This document shows, piece after piece, positions 4,878-6,574 of a stretch of DNA of 6,574 bases (positions are counted from its first letter, which is position 1; each line of letters opens with the position of its first letter). Below the pieces are notes generated by a model. It was not told the DNA's origin. It made no database searches and saw nothing but the letters and a program-made list of their open reading frames with translations. A program made the position numbers and the translations under genes. Origin of the DNA: an uncultured Clostridia bacterium (GTDB lineage: Bacteria; Bacillota_A; Clostridia; TANB77; CAG-508); assembly GCA_944393295.1 (NCBI GenBank), contig CALXZR010000099.1, positions 1-6,574 on the forward strand. The letters run 5' to 3'.

Positions 4878-6158
4878 ATGAGATTATCACAAACAGGAAT
4901 GGGTTCAATAAAATTAAATAATATAGATGAAATGTATCCAGGACAAAGCATTTTATTACAAACAGGACAATTAGTACAATATGGTGCTGGATTATTTGGG
5001 TATGGAACAATACCTTTATTAGTAAGAAAAAATATAGAAAAAATAATTGAAGAAACATTAAATGAGTATGGATGTATAGAAGTTTTACTTCCAACATTAC
5101 AACCAGATACTATATGGAAAAATTCAGGAAGATATGATCAATATGTAAATGAAGGAACAATGTTAATTACAGAATCAAATAAAGGGACATTTTGCTTAGC
5201 TCCAACAGGAGAAGAAGCAATGTTAGAATTTGCAAGAGAAAAACTAAAATCATATAAAAATCTACCTGCAACATATTATCAAATTGGTGAAAAATATAGA
5301 AATGAAATAAGAACAAGAGGATACCTATTAAGAGGAAAAGCATTTCCAATGCTTGATGCATATAGTTTTGATATAGATGAAGAAAGTATGGCAAAATCTT
5401 ATGAAAATGTTAGAAAAGCATTTTTAGAAATATATGAAAAAATGGGAATGAAGGTAATTCCAATTGTAGCAGATAATGGTGCAATGGGAGGAAAGAAATC
5501 AGAAGAATTTATGCTTATATCAGATCAAGGAGAAGACAAAATATTATATGATGAAGAAACAGGAATAGGACTAAATACAGAGATCCTAGAAAGAGAAGAT
5601 TATAAGGAATATCTAAAAAATGAATATAACATTGAAGATATATCTAATTTTAAAGAAATTAGAACAATGGAATTAGGACATATATTCCAATTAGGAACAA
5701 GATATTCTGAAATGATGAATGGAAAATATATAAATAAAGAAGGAAAAGAAGCATTATATTATATGGGATGTTATGGAATAGGTGTTAGTAGGACACTTGC
5801 AGCAGTTTATGAACAATCTGTAATAAATGATGAAAAATACGGACCATGTGGATTTGTTCTACCAGAATCTATTGCACCATTTAAAGTACAAATAGTCCCA
5901 AAGGTAGAAAATGAAGAAAAACTTAAATTAGCAGAAAAAATATATAATAGCTTGAAAAAAGAAAAAATAAATAGTATAATTGATGACAGAGATACAATAA
6001 CAATGGGAGCTAAAATTAAAGACTGTAAAATACTTGGTACACCATATTTAATTGTTATTGGAGATAAACAAGAAGGAGAAAACTTTGAATTAGAAAATAT
6101 TTCAACAGGAGAAAAAGAAAAAATTAATATAGAACAATTAATAGAAAAATTAAAATAG
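4878..6158 (+). CDS. proS: Prolyl-tRNA synthetase, short bacterial form without the INS editing domain
   Basis: This 426-residue class II synthetase charges tRNA-Pro with proline in the cytoplasm. Landmarks in order are the N-terminal MRLSQT, motif 1 (VLLPTLQPDTIWKNSGR, 69-85), the TXE proline loop (PTGEE, Thr110/Glu112), and motif 2 (YRNE at 140-143 with LRGKAF at 151-156, then LDAYSFD). Next come ELGHIFQLGTRYSE (266-278), motif 3 (GCYGIGVSR, 297-305) and the anticodon-binding domain (APFKVQIVP to the end). Standard bacterial ProRS is about 570 residues, with a ~180-residue INS domain between motifs 2 and 3. Here only about 35 residues occupy that place (about 228-262), as in the short type known from Alphaproteobacteria. 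Motif 2 surroundings are unusual: the common REF and MKDAYSF are KAF and MLDAYSF. It could be the only ProRS or a diverged paralogue. It lies 18 nt after scpB. Confidence 0.85.
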   Translation: MRLSQTGMGSIKLNNIDEMYPGQSILLQTGQLVQYGAGLFGYGTIPLLVRKNIEKIIEETLNEYGCIEVLLPTLQPDTIWKNSGRYDQYVNEGTMLITESNKGTFCLAPTGEEAMLEFAREKLKSYKNLPATYYQIGEKYRNEIRTRGYLLRGKAFPMLDAYSFDIDEESMAKSYENVRKAFLEIYEKMGMKVIPIVADNGAMGGKKSEEFMLISDQGEDKILYDEETGIGLNTEILEREDYKEYLKNEYNIEDISNFKEIRTMELGHIFQLGTRYSEMMNGKYINKEGKEALYYMGCYGIGVSRTLAAVYEQSVINDEKYGPCGFVLPESIAPFKVQIVPKVENEEKLKLAEKIYNSLKKEKINSIIDDRDTITMGAKIKDCKILGTPYLIVIGDKQEGENFELENISTGEKEKINIEQLIEKLK

Positions 6159-6184
6159 AATTAGATACCAAAAATTATCTAATA
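6159..6184 (+). other. AT-rich inverted repeat between proS and the membrane-protein gene
   Basis: ATTAGATA (6160-6167) and TATCTAAT (6176-6183) form a perfect 8-bp inverted repeat with an 8-nt loop directly after the proS stop. No T run follows and there is one G-C pair, so it is not a convincing terminator. It may be a weak processing or mRNA-stability hairpin, or chance. Confidence 0.3.
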
Positions 6185-6200
6185 CTAGAAAGGAAAAAAT

Positions 6201-6395
6201 ATGAAATATTATGATAAAACAATGTATAAAACTGAACAAAATGCAAAAATAATCTTTATTATATTAATAACATTTATTTTAGGTTTTTTCATAGGATATT
6301 GGGTAAGAGGTTTTGATAGTAATAAAGAAGCTAAAGAAAATATAGTAAAAGAGGTATCTAAAATAGAATATAATATTTACGAGGGCAATAAATAA
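6201..6395 (+). CDS. Small single-pass membrane protein (64 aa)
   Basis: I do not recognise this 64-residue protein. It has a Lys/Tyr-rich N-terminus (residues 1-16), one strongly hydrophobic segment from about 17 to 35 with an internal GFFIG (GxxxG, Gly28-Gly32), then Arg36 and a charged C-terminal tail of about 28 residues (NKEAKENIVKEVSKIEYN region), likely helical. It has no lipobox or clear signal-peptidase site, so a membrane anchor is the best reading; topology is unclear because both flanks are basic. GAAAGGA (6188-6194), 6 nt before the ATG, supports the start. It lies 42 nt after proS with no obvious promoter between, so it is probably the last gene of scpB-proS. A terminator overlaps its stop. 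Confidence 0.75.
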   Translation: MKYYDKTMYKTEQNAKIIFIILITFILGFFIGYWVRGFDSNKEAKENIVKEVSKIEYNIYEGNK

Positions 6396-6418
6396 AATTA
6401 TTGCTCTTTTAATTTTTT
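6381..6418 (+). terminator. Intrinsic terminator closing the scpB-proS-membrane protein unit
   Basis: GAGGGCAATAA (6381-6391) pairs with TTATTGCTCTT (6398-6408) around a 6-nt loop, with two G-U pairs. The T-rich run TTAATTTTTT follows. The stem begins inside the last codons of the 64-residue gene and its loop contains the stop codon. Confidence 0.8.
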
Positions 6419-6447
6419 ATAAAATATATAAAGAAGGGAGAAGAAAA

Positions 6448-6574
6448 ATGGAAGAAGTTAAAAGAATCTCTATTGTAGGAGGACCAGGAACAGGGAAAAG
6501 TACTTTGGCATATAACTTAGGAAAAAAATTAAATTTACCGATTTATCATTTAGATGCAATTAATTATTTTGAAG
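6448..6574 (+). CDS. P-loop nucleotide kinase-like protein, N-terminal part (cut by window edge)
   Basis: The first 42 residues are visible. They start MEEVKRISIVGGPGTGKST, a beta strand followed by a Walker A motif (GxxxxGKS, Gly11 to Ser18), so the protein binds ATP or GTP. The next helix (LAYNLGKKLNLP) leads to IYHLDAIN, where His34-Leu35-Asp36 matches the YHLD segment of the adenylate kinase-like family often annotated as 'topology modulation protein' (FlaR-like). That name rests on family resemblance over a short stretch. A different small kinase (shikimate or cytidylate kinase-like) remains possible. GAAGGGAG (6433-6440), 7 nt before the ATG, supports the start. The preceding terminator suggests a separate unit, but I see no clear -35/-10 pair in the 40-bp gap. 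Confidence 0.8.
   Translation, partial: MEEVKRISIVGGPGTGKSTLAYNLGKKLNLPIYHLDAINYFE

Noticed and set aside
4876..5394. Two minus-strand open frames (73 and 75 aa) within proS
   Set aside because: They are antisense shadows of a conserved synthetase, rich in Leu/Phe/Ile, with no ribosome binding site.
1..6574. CRISPR array, tRNA/rRNA genes, riboswitch, insertion sequence or prophage genes
   Set aside because: No regularly spaced repeats, no cloverleaf or rRNA segments, no transposase or integrase motifs and no long structured leader were seen on either strand.

Overview
The window is AT-rich, low-GC Gram-positive-type DNA. It shows strong AGGAGG-type ribosome binding sites, sigma-A-like promoters with 17-bp spacers, and intrinsic terminators. 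The gene content (a four-subunit pyruvate:ferredoxin oxidoreductase, ScpB, a bacterial prolyl-tRNA synthetase) fits a strictly anaerobic, fermentative Clostridia-like Firmicute, perhaps a gut lineage. That placement is inferred from composition and protein resemblance; no marker gene was compared.

Layout from left to right. (1) Positions 2-454 (+) hold the 3' end of an unrecognised helical protein, closed by a terminator. (2) A convergent, very AT-rich gap follows. It contains a compact repeat: two 12-bp direct repeats with a GGACCGTCC core flanking a perfect 24-bp palindrome, only 7 bp past the end of porB. (3) Positions 700-3775 (-) are a tightly packed porC-porD-porA-porB operon with a near-consensus promoter at 3814-3842. 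(4) Positions 3914-4126 (-) encode an unrecognised 70-residue protein with a very acidic tail. It is a complete single-gene unit with its own promoter, ribosome binding site and terminator. (5) Positions 4266-6158 (+) hold scpB followed 18 nt later by a short prolyl-tRNA synthetase lacking the usual INS editing domain. They are read from a promoter at 4204-4232 that diverges from the promoter of the 70-residue gene. (6) Positions 6201-6395 (+) encode a 64-residue single-pass membrane protein closed by a terminator. (7) Positions 6448-6574 (+) are the start of a P-loop nucleotide kinase-like protein cut by the window edge.

How the genes work together. The four Por subunits form one enzyme that converts pyruvate and CoA to acetyl-CoA and CO2 and passes electrons to ferredoxin. 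ScpB (chromosome segregation) and ProS (tRNA charging) are co-transcribed housekeeping genes with no evident functional link to Por. I see no sign of a new defence, mobile or biosynthetic system. The items most worth a second look are the INS-less ProRS with altered residues around motif 2, the autonomous 70-residue acidic protein, and the repeat/palindrome module next to porB.
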